This document shows, in pieces, positions 44,631 through 55,583 of a DNA stretch of 64,000 bases. The stretch spans positions 28,142,673 through 28,206,672 of the forward strand of contig NC_047062.1 of the NCBI RefSeq assembly GCF_902459465.1, given 5' to 3'. This DNA comes from Asterias rubens (taxonomy: Eukaryota; Echinodermata; Asteroidea; Forcipulatida; Asteriidae). How positions within the stretch are numbered: position 1 is the stretch's first letter; each line of letters begins with the position of its first letter. The notes beneath the pieces are model-generated. The model made no database searches and had not been told where the DNA came from. It saw only the letters and a program-made list of their open reading frames with translations. The translations under genes were made by a program, and so were the position numbers.

Positions 44631-45735
44631 TTTCAAGACATATTGACAACCCTGGCCTATAGAATCACTGTATGGAAACAAAAGCTTTACACAAACGTAT
44701 TTGTGTATGAAGCAAAAATAATAGGCGTTGGTACGGGTTTGGTGTTGAATATGAGGGACGGTGTGCGGGAAAGAGAAACTGCCCAAAATAAACAAGTTGA
44801 AAAGAAAAACACATGTTGGTGTGATATCTGGTGATAAACCACCCCCTGACAAAATGTGTCCTTTTCCCAATGAATCAAAGCAATGTTTAGAACAGACCAA
44901 TGGTTGATGTTTTAATGCATCTACACGGAAGAAAGAGAGATGGGGGAGGGGGGGGGGTTTGGCTTTTATCAAACAAGGGTGATCAAATCTAGTTTATTTT
45001 TAGGCAAATAGAGTAGGATCCAGCGAGATCCTTTTGTTTGTGTAACATTTACGTATTCTAGTCTTGATCCAAGCCCTGATTTGTTTAATGTTGTGTCCCA
45101 AACTCTTGTTCCTGTAGTAGGTCAAGCAGGATTTGCAAGGTCGTTTCGTCCATTTCTTTGACTATGTTTTCTTTGGTTGAAACTTGCAAATTGCAATCTA
45201 GCCCGAATTAGTTGGTTATTTGTGCTATTTTGTGTTTGTATAGGCCAACAGGTTTAGGAGGTTTGGAATATGTTGTGAAGGAATTCACTGAACAGCCTTT
45301 GCACGTATGAGATTCGAGTGTTTTATCTGATGGAAAATTGGCAAAATAAAAACCAGAGGTGGTGGATTTGCTTCGTTCTTGATGTTAGGTGGTGCACTCA
45401 ATATTGAATTACTGTGGTCAACATTAGATTCTGTGAAACGGGTCAATTCTGTTTTGTCATTTCTGCTATCAATCTTCTCGGTGTGTACCCCGTTTGTATC
45501 TCGTTTGGAATGTCTCCGTTTTTCGTTGCTACTCGAGTATCAAATCGCACCCCTCTTTTTGAAAACGTTCGCCTGTGTAGATGTTGAGATCGAGAAAGGT
45601 GATTTGGTAGTTCAGAGGTCTCTGAAAAGAATTTCAATGTCGGGTGCAGGTTGTAAAGACCTAACTGATCTGAACGAGAAAAAAAAAGTTTGTAGTAATT
45701 AGCTTAATCCATCGAAAAAAAACAATCGAAATTGA
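44630..45735 (-). pseudogene. Degenerate Penelope-like reverse-transcriptase remnant (copy B)
   Basis: Counterpart of 18890-19994. Minus strand gives GVRFDTRVATKNGDIPNEIQ then TGYTPRRLIAEMTKQN. It includes an extra piece at 45238-45262 and different frame breaks, so it has decayed separately. Confidence 0.4.
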
Positions 45736-46469
45736 ATTTTGTTTTGTTCTGACCACGACTCAGCTGAGCTGCTCGGTAAGATTCACCCATCTCGTCAAAA
45801 TCCGTGTGACGTCAGGGACGTCAGGCGTGGGAGCCCCGTAAGAGTATTTTTTTCCTCGGACGAACGTGGGCAATTTACATAAAATGGGCGTAGTTAACTA
45901 TACATTTTCCCATGCACATGCGTACTTCGACGTAATAATAGTTGAGGAAATACACTCTCACGCATAACATGTACATACACGCATACACCATACACGTACA
46001 GTGTACATGTATATTTAGTCCATGTACCATGTACAACTGCGTATTTTTAGTGCAACTTGTACTCTACCTTTTGTCCATAAAATGCGTCGCGCTTGCTGCC
46101 ATTGCCAAGTCTTGATTGCCCGATAAAATATGTTTGGATAGGGTTGGGAGGGGGATGGAGGGCAATTAAGAAAATAGACTGACGGTCATAATGAACGGTT
46201 GTAGTCCTAAATGTTGGATGAAATTAGTACACTGCATTACACAACTCTTAGTTCAAGCTTTGGTGAAGAAAAGAACAGAACATGTAGGGTACAATTTTGC
46301 TCAATTTGTAACCCGTTATTCATTTTTCAGGATGAAGGTGATGCCCAACGTGTATCAACATACATGTATGGGTCAGACTTACCGAGTAAAGTTTTATAAA
46401 TGTAAGCTTCAGTTTCAGTCAAAATGGACAAGACTTATCAATAGGTAGGTGGATTTGCAATGTTATAAA

Positions 46470-46610
46470 TTATCACACAAGCGCGAGTTGAATACGAAAA
46501 AATATAGCGCGTCCCATATCCAACGAGGCCGAAGGCCGAGTTGGATATTGGACGCAGACGCGCTATGTATATTTTTTCAATATGTGTTTCAACAAATGTG
46601 CGTGTGATAA
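46470..46610. mobile_element. Hairpin MITE, TTATCACAC ends, copy 1
   Basis: TTATCACACAAGCGCGAG at left and GCGTGTGATAA at right; centre CCGAAGGCCGAGTTGGAT pairs with ATCCAACGAGGCC. Lies just 5' of the transposase open frame and may have cut off its N-terminal part. Confidence 0.75.
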
Positions 46611-46697
46611 CAAATTTATCTTCCAGTCTCACGTGCAACGTGCAAAGTTTAAAATTTCAGAACGTTATTTCACGACGAACAGCATTCATGCGCATTC

Positions 46698-47441
46698 ATG
46701 CGCATTCATGCGCATGAACTCCTACTGACACTAATGAAACTTCGTCTAAACCTAAATGATGAAGATCTAGCAGTCAGGTTCTGTGTCAGTACGTCAGTCA
46801 TTTCAAACATAATTTCAACTCTTCTCCCATTTCTTGCTAACGAGCTCAAAAGTTTAATCTACTGGCCAAGTCGTTCTGCTGTTCAGAATCACTTTCCTTC
46901 ATGCTTCAAGAAACATGGACAGGTTAGAGCAATAATTGATTGTTTTGAAGTTCAAACACAGAGGCCATCCCAAAGTGATGTCAATTCAAAATTGTACTCG
47001 AGCTATAAGCAACGACATACATACAAAGTATTGGTAGCATGTACCCCAGGAGGATCAGTATCTTTTTTATCACCAACTGCAGGGGGAAACATGTCTGATA
47101 TTGAAATTGTACGAAAGAGTGGTATGCTTGATTTATTGGAGAACGGCGATGTAGTCTTGGCAGACAAAGGTTTCAAAGACAAGTCAGACTTTCTCCTTCA
47201 CGGGTGTAAACTGGTGATACCACTGTTTAGTAAGAAGGGAAAGGTTTTTACTGAGGAGGCAAACATAACTAATGCTGCTGTATCTAATTCACGAATACAC
47301 ATTGAAAGGGTCATCGGGAGGATGAAGGAGTTTCAAATTTTGAAAGGAGATTTTCCATTACTCCGAAGCGACATTGTCGATCATGTGTTTACATTATGTG
47401 GTGTGCTAGTTAATCTGCAAAGCGTCCTTGTTCCGAAATGA
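46698..47441 (+). CDS. DDE_Tnp_4 transposase (ISL2EU/PIF-Harbinger group), N-truncated
   Basis: 247 residues. ELLLTLMKLRLNLNDEDLAV then RFCVSTSVISNIIST is the helix-turn-helix before the catalytic core. Catalytic residues: D in VRAIIDCFEV (~residue 75), D in DVVLADKGF (~153) and E in IHIERVIGRMKEF (~208). The C-terminus DHVFTLCGVLVNLQSVLVPK is typical. No stop or frameshift within. The frame is open upstream to 46653 with an acceptor-like TTTCAG at 46655-46660, so the ATG at 46698 may be internal; an expected N-terminal zinc-finger (THAP-like) exon was not found, and the hairpin at 46470 sits where it might be. An ATTCATGCGC triplet repeat (46684-46713) lies at the start. Function: cut-and-paste transposition. 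Confidence 0.85.
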   Translation: MRIHAHELLLTLMKLRLNLNDEDLAVRFCVSTSVISNIISTLLPFLANELKSLIYWPSRSAVQNHFPSCFKKHGQVRAIIDCFEVQTQRPSQSDVNSKLYSSYKQRHTYKVLVACTPGGSVSFLSPTAGGNMSDIEIVRKSGMLDLLENGDVVLADKGFKDKSDFLLHGCKLVIPLFSKKGKVFTEEANITNAAVSNSRIHIERVIGRMKEFQILKGDFPLLRSDIVDHVFTLCGVLVNLQSVLVPK

Positions 47442-47616
47442 TTTAGTTGTTAATAATGCAGGCAGTTACAATGTTAAATATCAACCAAATTTACATTTAT
47501 TTTTACTACTGGTACATTCACTCGGCAACTATGTACATATTATAGTACCCATACAATATTATAAGTTATCTGTCAGTACGTGCTAAACCACCAATCAGAT
47601 GCTCAAACTACTTATA

Positions 47617-47753
47617 TTATCACACAAGCGTGAGTTGAATGTGGAAAAATATAACGCTTCTGCGTCCCATATCCAACAAGGCCGAAGGCCAAGTTGGATA
47701 TGGGACGCAAATGCGCTATATTTTCCGTATTTCCACGAGCGCGCGTGTGATAA
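47617..47753. mobile_element. Hairpin MITE, TTATCACAC ends, copy 2
   Basis: Same family as 46470-46610: TTATCACACAAGCGTGAG and GCGCGTGTGATAA, centre CCGAAGGCCAAGTTGGAT. It lies 175 bp after the transposase stop. Arms are nearly perfect. Confidence 0.75.
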
Positions 47754-48534
47754 CTATTTATCTTCAAGAAAACTTGGCGCGTGACATAGAACACACAAGA
47801 CGCAGATAGTGATACTAGCCGTGCAACATAGGTTTTTATCGCCACTCCATTCTGCGAATCTGATTGGAGGCTTAGTGGTACTTGAAGATAAATACATTTA
47901 TACAGCATTAGTCATGCATGCTTCCGCATTAGAGAAAAAACATATTTAAAAAAAATACTTTCACTATGGTAGTATACCAAACAAAAACTGAAAGTATTTC
48001 TACAAGGTCTTTGAAAATAAGGTTTGATTTCAACATAAACAAATTAGCATTTTGGTATGCATTTACATGTATCTTGTTGGAGACAAATGAAGTGTTTCCT
48101 GATTTTGCCTTGTGCAGTGGAATGGTTAGGATATGATTTTTGGACCACATGAGTGAAAGCAGATTTATGTATGAAAACTAAACCTTCTGTAAGCAAAATG
48201 TGTGGTTTTAATCAAATGATAAATTTAAACCAGTATTCTCGTTAAATTGAACATCCATCAATGTAAATCTCATATTATTTTAATAATAAATAATTTATTG
48301 CAATTGGTATTTCTTGTTAGTAAACACATTTAAATAGTATATATATAAATTATTTGGTATCTACAGGATGATATTCAATCTTTACAATAAATATTCTTTT
48401 GCAAATGTTTCTCAAATAAAAAAGTATCTACATGTATATTGTGCATCTTTTGTTGCATTGCTTTTTAACTGGGAAATTATTTATTGCAATAAATAGTATT
48501 TTTTGTTCAGTATTAGTTTTTGTTTTCTTTAAAG
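47754..48534. other. Spacer inside the transposon block
   Basis: AT-rich, no coding signal. AATAAA-type words are common (for example 48283 and 48388) but no single polyadenylation site can be picked. Confidence 0.35.
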
Positions 48535-48897
48535 ACTCTGGACACTATTGGTAATACATGTATTGTCAAAGACCAGTCTTCTCACTTGGTGTATCTCAAC
48601 ATATGCATACAATTACAAACCTGTGAAAAGTTGTAAGATTACTAGGAAAGAAAAAACACCCTTGTCACACAAAGTTGTGTGCTTTCAGATGCTTGATTTC
48701 GAGACCTACAATTCGCAAACTGAGGTCTCAAAATCAAATTTGTGGAAAATTACTTCTTTCTCGAAAACTACTTCATCTCAGAGGGAGCCGGTTCTCACAC
48801 TGTTTTATACTATCAACATCTCCCCATTACTCATTACCAAGTGGGGTTTTATGCTGCAAATTATTTTGAGTAACAACCAATAGTGCCCATGTCTTTA
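48535..48897 (-). repeat. GGCAGTGGACAC repeat inserted between the two transposon genes
   Basis: Reversed copy: CTGGACACTATTGGTAAT at the left, TAGTGCCCATGTCTTTAA at the right, with GAGGGAGCCGGTTCTCACA inside. It shows that the transposon block has itself been a target. Confidence 0.75.
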
Positions 48898-49325
48898 AAC
48901 TGAAACTCAATCAACATACACTTCTTATAAATATATTACTTTGTTCATAGGTAAAATATAGGATTGCTAAAACTGACAGTACCAGGTTTTTACTTGGTGT
49001 CATGGTCATTCAAAATGGTCAGTCAACAAACATGCACAGATTTGGGCTAAATTTGACTCATCATGAAAAAGTAGTTGAACTCAGACAATTCTCAATCATA
49101 CAGCTCTTGCATGTATTCGACTGAATAATTTATAATCTTTTTGGTAAATATTTATTGTACTATATAAAAACAGTTTTGCTTGTGCACTTACTATGATTTA
49201 TTAAATAAATTAAGTGGTATGCATGTAACTCCATGAACTCACTCAAGGAATTTTGTTTTATACTTTTAAGGCAAAAAAACAAAACATTTTGCTTCCAGTT
49301 TGATGATCGCCCCTAATTTTACATT

Positions 49326-50929
49326 TTACAACTCTGGTTGAGCAACACCCAGTTTTGACTCTCTTAGCTTTTCAGTTAGTACTTCCTCAATCACCACAAA
49401 CTCAAAGAAGATTTTCAATTTCTTCAGGAGTTCCCTGATAAAAACTTCATCAAAATTGACCCTCTCAATGTGAATACTGTTGTTAATTAGAGCTGTCTTC
49501 ACAACAAAGTCGGCATAAGTTGTTTTGGTTACAAACATCTGTACCTGGACTTGAGTATAGTATGGATGGTTTCTTTTTAGACGTATCCCATGATCATCAT
49601 TCACAAGACAAGAACCACTTTGCATAGCATAGTCAGCTATGGTCTTGAGACGGTGGGTATAGGGGTTCTTCACTTCAAGGACTCCCATGCCGTGGCACTT
49701 GCACTTTATGAGACCATCTGGAGAACCAGCCAAGTAAGGAATATCGGGATGAATGTTGACCCCGGTGTCAGAAATCTGAAACGCTTTATGATTCTTTTTT
49801 TCATTCTTTACATAGACTTTTCTGGCTACTTTCTCTCTTTGTTTCCCCCATGCTAGTGATTTTGATGTGACCTTTCCCCCATACCCCATGATTCTACTCA
49901 ACACAGAATTATAACGCCCTTTAACCTCTGATTCCTTAACTTTCGAGGCACAATCGTGCGCTATGGATGCAGTTATTCTGCCACTCCTGTAATTCCACCA
50001 TTTTGGTGAGTTACTCTGTTTCACTGTTTCTTCGGCCACTGCTTCAAACGCACAAGGCGGTGCTTGCAAGTTACCATGAAAGCATTGTACAGTGTCACAG
50101 TCTCCTAACTTAAGACATTCAAGAGTTTTATCCCTGGCTTCAAGAACAGTTGGTGCGTGCGTTGTAGTTTCCACCTCCTCTTCTGCTTGGACAGAATCAA
50201 AAACTTCATCATATAGAACATGCTTCCTTGGAGCATATAACAATGCAGCGCATTTTCCGCCTGTCACTGTAGCTAGACGTTGTAGATCGAACTCACCAAT
50301 GCTACGTGCATGCCTGTCATCAACAGCTCTTGGATCAAATGCATTTCTATTACGTGGGCTGTGATCAACTGCGGCACTCTCTAGATCTAGCTCACCGGTT
50401 ACTCCAACTATTTTAAAATTCTTCACAAAATCAGGCTCATGAATCTTCTCGCCTCCCTTAGGGGGCTTATGCCACTGCTGAGGTTTTGATGTACATGCTT
50501 TGTTTGCTCCCGTCTGAACTTCATGTGCAACGTAACAAAGGAGGGCAACCGTGTGCTTGCAGAACCCTCGAAGACCTGCCCTGCATGAGCATAGTAAAGA
50601 TACAACCGATCCAGTGTCCTTGTGCAATGCTACCCAAGTGTAATACGGTGCACTGGTTATGGCCTTCTGTGGCACAACTCGGCCGTCAACAAAACAGTAC
50701 CGAATATTGTCACTAATGGCATGGAATCGAACCTCACGTACATGCTTTGCCCGCCACACACTCTGTCCTTCTATTTTGGCCTTTTCTCCACCTGTGGTGA
50801 TTTGGTGTTTCTCTGCGCCTGTAAATGAAAAAGTTGCTCTAAATAAAGCGTGTCTTGCTGTACATTGTGTCAAAATCTGTACTCCAGAGCATACATGTGG
50901 CCCAGTCAAGTCAAATTTTCTATGCAGAT
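49326..50929 (-). CDS. YqaJ nuclease gene exon 3 (SWIM and nuclease)
   Basis: YLHRKFDLTGPHVCSGVQIL through the SWIM finger and nuclease core to KLRESKLGVAQPEL, stop at 49328-49326. Acceptor AG at 50931-50930. One uninterrupted 1.6-kb frame. Confidence 0.9.
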
Positions 50930-51956
50930 CTAAAAATGATGTATGATGAACACAAACTGAGAAAATAAAATACAGGCATCACTTGATGTGATACAACTAT
51001 TGTGTCTTGCAAACAATACTTACACAAAGTAATGTATTCATCCACTTCTGTTGTAGTTGTAGGGGGGAAGTTGACAGCTGATGCTTCCCAGTTAGAATTT
51101 AAAGCTTGAGGATCGGGAAGTGAGACAAGCCCATTCTCTAGTACTAGACGACTTTCCCTCTCTTTCTGAACGATCAATTTCTCTGCATCATCACTGTCTC
51201 TGCAAATAATAAATCATGTGCCATCAGATGAGCGACTTCTCATATGTATAAACAGCCCAGAAATGCTACTTTAATACTATTGACAAGGATGGCTTATTTG
51301 TGCCTTTTATTTTATTCATAAAAGTATACCAAAATTTGAACTTCAATGTTATTCCAATATGCACAGCTCCTCCTAGTTGCGATTATATACATGTAAATCT
51401 TCCTCCTCCCGACAGATTGGTAAGATGATCACCTGTCCTAGGGCTGGGCCTTTTGACCTGTGCTTTGTCCTACTGGTATGGTGGTATTTAGTCAGTACGA
51501 TACACTATAGCCTATCATTAAGAATTTATTTAATTTGTTAAATTATTTGATATTAAATTTGTCTGTTTAACAAACCGTGAATCATGAATGATGGCTGTGG
51601 ATGTACTACTACTAGTAAAACCAGAACGAAAAGTTGCTTCCTCCAGGGCAGTAGGCACAGCAGGTACGTGTTATTAACACTGTTAATAAAACTATTAAAC
51701 TAAACTGTCTTGGTCACACTGTCATTATAATAAATCATAAATGTTTGAAAGTTTACCTTGATTCCTCTCCCCATTTTATGGCTTCGAGAGATAATTGTAT
51801 TAGTTCTGCTTTTGTACGAAGTCTGCCCTTTTGTGTTATTTGAAGTCCTCTTTCTTTGAGAAAATCCTGCAACTGCTTAACGTTCCAATGTTCAAGGATA
51901 TTTCTATTTCGGGTTTCAGCTTCCATGTGAAGTTTGTTTTGCTTCCGGACGGTCAC
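49326..51956 (-). CDS. SAP-SWIM-YqaJ nuclease of an ISL2EU-like transposon, apparently intact
   Basis: Three exons (51956-51757, 51199-51024, 50929-49326) with GT-AG sites join to exactly 660 codons, 659 residues plus stop, with no internal stop. Residues ~20-60 are a SAP DNA-binding motif (WNVKQLQDFLKERGLQITQK then GRLRTKAEL). Residues ~230-255 are a SWIM zinc finger (CSCRAGLRGFCKHTVALL; C-x-C...C-x-H). Residues ~430-620 are a YqaJ/lambda-exonuclease-type PD-(D/E)xK nuclease: WWNYRSGRITAS, LAWGKQREKVARKVY, LAGSPDGLI (metal-binding D), GVLEVKNP (E-x-K) and HPYYTQVQVQMF. In phages this fold recombines or resects DNA ends; its job in transposition is not established. Convergent with the transposase at 46698. 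Confidence 0.88.
51024..51199 (-). CDS. YqaJ nuclease gene exon 2
   Basis: DSDDAEKLIVQKERESRLVL onward to TTTTEVDEYITL. Acceptor AG at 51201-51200 and donor GTAAGT at 51023-51018; ends phase 1, rejoining as T|AT (Tyr). Confidence 0.8.
51200..51756 (-). other. Intron 1 of the nuclease gene
   Basis: 557 bp, AT-rich; GTAAAC donor and TTATTTGCAG acceptor. No feature recognised inside. Confidence 0.6.
51757..51956 (-). CDS. YqaJ nuclease gene exon 1 (SAP)
   Basis: ATG at 51956; MTVRKQNKLHMEAETRNRNI then LEHWNVKQLQDFLKERGLQI. Donor GTAAAC at 51756-51751; ends phase 2 and rejoins as AG|A (Arg). Confidence 0.8.
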
Positions 51957-52569
51957 CGCTCATCATGTCAAGAGTCAAGAGTTCATGCAGCGGCTGGTAA
52001 CCAACTAGACCAGCATGCATTGTAAAAAAAGTTGGCGCTTGCGCAGTGGGTATTTGCGATACGGTCTATGCATTGAGCGTCCACCGACGACGGAACTTCA
52101 GTGGGGACATTTCGCTATTTTACACACATTTTCACAGAATTCACTGTGACACCGGACATAATCGTGGGCTGTTAAACGTGGTTAAAGCCATGTATTCAAA
52201 TGACGTCTGCTTAATATTAATCCCTTGATGAGAAAGAGACACAGTCCACCTCCTTTCCCGTGTTAACGAGGTTGATGGTAGACATTCAAATGAGGCAATG
52301 GTCTCTTCACATTCAGCATGTGGACAACTGTCGCGATCATCTCAAGATAACCATGATTCGGTGATTGCGAAAAGGTCAATTTCTTTGCGAATGATGAAAT
52401 TGGTGATAGAATTTGTCTTCTCCTGATGAATTAGCTTTCTATGATGCAAGTTTTGATTTTTGAGTTTTAGTAACAGCCGGGGACGTTTCTGAAACTCACA
52501 CTAAGTTACATACAGCAAAGTGAGGATAGCTGTATTTGCATTTAGCTTTGAGGAATAGGTTACTAATTA

Positions 52570-53553
52570 GTAATGCAAAGATCTTTCCAGGTTCTTCATT
52601 ACTTTATTCTGTCGATTCTAAACACCTTTTCGTAAAACTACCTCTTGTACAAATACGGCAACAAGGATTTGTTGTTTCTGATAATTTATTATACATTCAA
52701 ATTTAAACAGATGGCCAAAGGTCAAATTCAATATACAAAGTTAAAAGTTAAACTTACAAAAATACAACAGCGAATTAAGTGGCTACAGTAAACATCAAAT
52801 TGCAAAATAATCTTTGCTGAAGTTCAGTAAAACATGTTTTTTTTACCAATAAGGAAATTGAGTTCACGTGAGATTGAACAAATTTTGATTAAATGTAAAA
52901 AGCAACAGTTTTGAAAACTCTTCTCCGGTGCTTTTCCAAAAAGTTTCGCGAAAAGCCATGTTACGGCATACGTCATATTTTTATGTGGGAGCTCCGTTTT
53001 GTAATGCTTTGTTGCAACATGGATGAAAGCAACCTCCTAATGACGTCACAGTATTGCCATTTGGACGTACGCCTTCAATCGGGTAGAAGTGTTTCCAATA
53101 GGATTTGAAACTTTGCATGGCGGAAGTAACACCAAGAGAGGTTCGCGGTACAACAATGTGAACATTATCTCGTTTTAATAGTGTTGGTTCTTTAAAGAAC
53201 CGTGGGAACAACTAGAAGTGTTTATATTGTTTCTTTCGGGCTTAATTCTTTTGATCGATAATTCAGCAGTGTGCAAATACACAAAATTAAACGTTACAAT
53301 GATAACAAACTTTGATGATATTAAGTTTAATTAGAATTCCAGTTTCTCTCAAGTAGCTGTTTTTAAATGCTATAACAATGTGGTTTAAAATATAACATAA
53401 GAGTTTAACAATACTATATAAGATAACGTTTATTTCTAACAACGTAAACCCATACAACTTGGTGGTTAGCTTTCACAGCTCAAATAATTAATGATCTGGA
53501 AATAATATGCAACACCAAAGTCTCTTCTTTGACAAATTAATTCCTTTTAATTA
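52570..53553. other. Non-coding, counterpart of 23540-24555
   Basis: Aligns with copy A with many small indels. No exon or new element seen. Confidence 0.4.
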
Positions 53554-53864
53554 AAGGCACTGGACACTATTGTTAAATGCTCAAAATAGTTGCTAGCATA
53601 CAAACCTACTTGATAACGAGCAATGGATGCCTGTTGATAGTATAAAACGTAATTTATTTTAGAAAGAACTAATTTCTCACTTAAATATTTGAATTGAATT
53701 TGAGAACTCGAAATCAAGCACCTGAAAGCACACAACTTCGTGCGACAAGGGTATTTCTTCTTCAAATTAATCTTTTGCAACTTCATCGGCCAATTGAGCT
53801 CAAATTTTCACAGGTTTGGTATTTTATGCAAAGATACACCAAGTGAGAAGACTGGTCTTAGTGC
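53554..53864 (+). repeat. GGACACTATTG dispersed repeat (copy B)
   Basis: Counterpart of 24556-24872. Keeps the piece CAAAATAGTTGCTAGCATAC, which copy A has lost. Confidence 0.75.
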
Positions 53865-54344
53865 CTTCAACTACACAGCAAATAATTCTGACTTTAAAAA
53901 AACTTTGTATCATCTAAACATTTCTTATAAAAAAATGTAAAAAAGTAAAAAAAAGAAGAGAGAAGAAAATTCGCCATTTTCCTATACTACTTACACAAAG
54001 CTAGCGGGCGATACGGTTGCCAATGTATGGTAGCGGGTATACACACAGCACTTTTCATCATGAATATTTAAAAAATAATGTTAACCCATTACTATTTTAA
54101 AAATGAAACCATCAGAATGACACATTTTAGTGAAGTAATGAATATGCTCCTAATTAAACTAGTTTGAAACTAAAAAAATTAACTTACGAGCAAAAATATT
54201 GACGCACATTGTCAAAGTTTAACAAGACTTATTTTGCAATTAATACATCAAGTCGGGATACACATGCTATAAAAAAAAACTGTCATGCCGGGGAATATAG
54301 ACCCATGGCAACATTTTTTGTGTATTGTTTAAAGAATCTTAGGC

Positions 54345-54609
54345 CCGTTTCAGACATGCGCGCCAGAGTCGCTCCGAACCAGGAGATTAGAACCGACTCG
54401 AGGTTGACCCAAATAAAATGTTGGGTTCAGACAGGCGAACTTATCATAACACACTGTTCGGCTCATGACAATATCGATGTATGGAACCAAGGCCCTCAAG
54501 AGTCGTTCCCAACGACTGCAAGAGTAAATTTTTCGACTGCTAGAGCGTCCATTTACTCCTTATCGTATAACCCGGTTCGGCGTGACTCTTGTGCGCATGT
54601 CTGAAACGG
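54345..54609. mobile_element. Hairpin MITE, CCGTTTCAGACATGCGC ends (copy B)
   Basis: Counterpart of 25348-25612, same length and only a few base changes. Confidence 0.75.
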
Positions 54610-55477
54610 ATGTTTGTTGTTTTGCCTACTCAACGGGTTTTGGCTTGGCAACTCCTTCATCCTGAGAAATTAGGAGCGTCGTTGCAGTCGTTGTCAGTAT
54701 CGCCTTGTCGCCAGACCCAATTCCAAGATATTTTCCTACAACAACAACAATTCCAATTTCGTTAAAGATCAATTAATTCGTTTAATGATCTACTTTTGTT
54801 GTCAAAAGTTTATATTAAACAGGAGGAAACATTTCTTATCATCCGAGAACACATTTCCTTTCAGACATATCGAATCACCTCACAATCGTATTATATTCTA
54901 GGAACACAGCCATTTTATACACAAGAATGTTTTGGGTGACATTCTTTCATTGTAAAAGTTCCCGCAGCTCTGTGTTTGCCTGCACACACATCAACCCATT
55001 TGTTTATGGTGCAGACCGAGGACTTCTCTTTGTTCTCCCATTGTTTAGACATAGTTTATTTTTCAGACGTCCCCATCAGTTTTGTACACAAAATCTACCG
55101 AGGACTGTCCCCGGTGTGACTTTTTCCCGGATCCCTTTTGTTACAGTCGTGTTTGACCGTACGTTATTTAGAGGACCCATTCTATTGTACTTTCCCTATT
55201 GGTTTTGTACACAATAATGACTAGTGAGTACCCATGAAAACAAAGAACCGACGAGTGAGGACTTATTGTCCCTATTGAAAATTGTCTTATAGGAGGGTGG
55301 CCATATACAAACCCACACACTAAAACCCAATCCACATAGTGCCCTGCATGGGCCTGATGGAACTGGGGCCCCCAGGAAGTCAAAGATTGGGCCGAGGTAG
55401 GTATGTTATGTACACAATATCAACAAAGTGAACAATTTCAATAACTCAAACCAAAATACAATTAAATAGATACCTAC

Positions 55478-55583
55478 CTGGTGCAATCATGCTTTGCATT
55501 GTAAATGCTCCTTTAACAATCAGTGTGTACCAAAAGTGAGCATCTGGTGGGATGTTGTTTCCCGTCATATACTGTGGAAATTG
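55478..55583 (-). CDS. PDZ/trefoil gene B, exon h
   Basis: Same splice sites as 26490-26595. R to H, V to I, Y to V, Q to K, G to A and S to T relative to A, all within the IL-1-like strand pair, with no silent change. Confidence 0.72.

Larger units (their letters stand above)
45737..52064. mobile_element. Copy-B-only block with ISL2EU-like two-gene DNA transposon
   Basis: Copy A and copy B part ways at 19994/45736 and rejoin at 20351/52068. The block holds a DDE_Tnp_4 transposase gene (+, 46698-47441) and a three-exon SAP-SWIM-YqaJ nuclease gene (-, 51956-49326), tail to tail. A DDE transposase paired with a YqaJ nuclease is the known gene set of ISL2EU elements (relatives of PIF/Harbinger). 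I could not find clean terminal inverted repeats, so the true ends lie somewhere within these limits. Confidence 0.65.
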
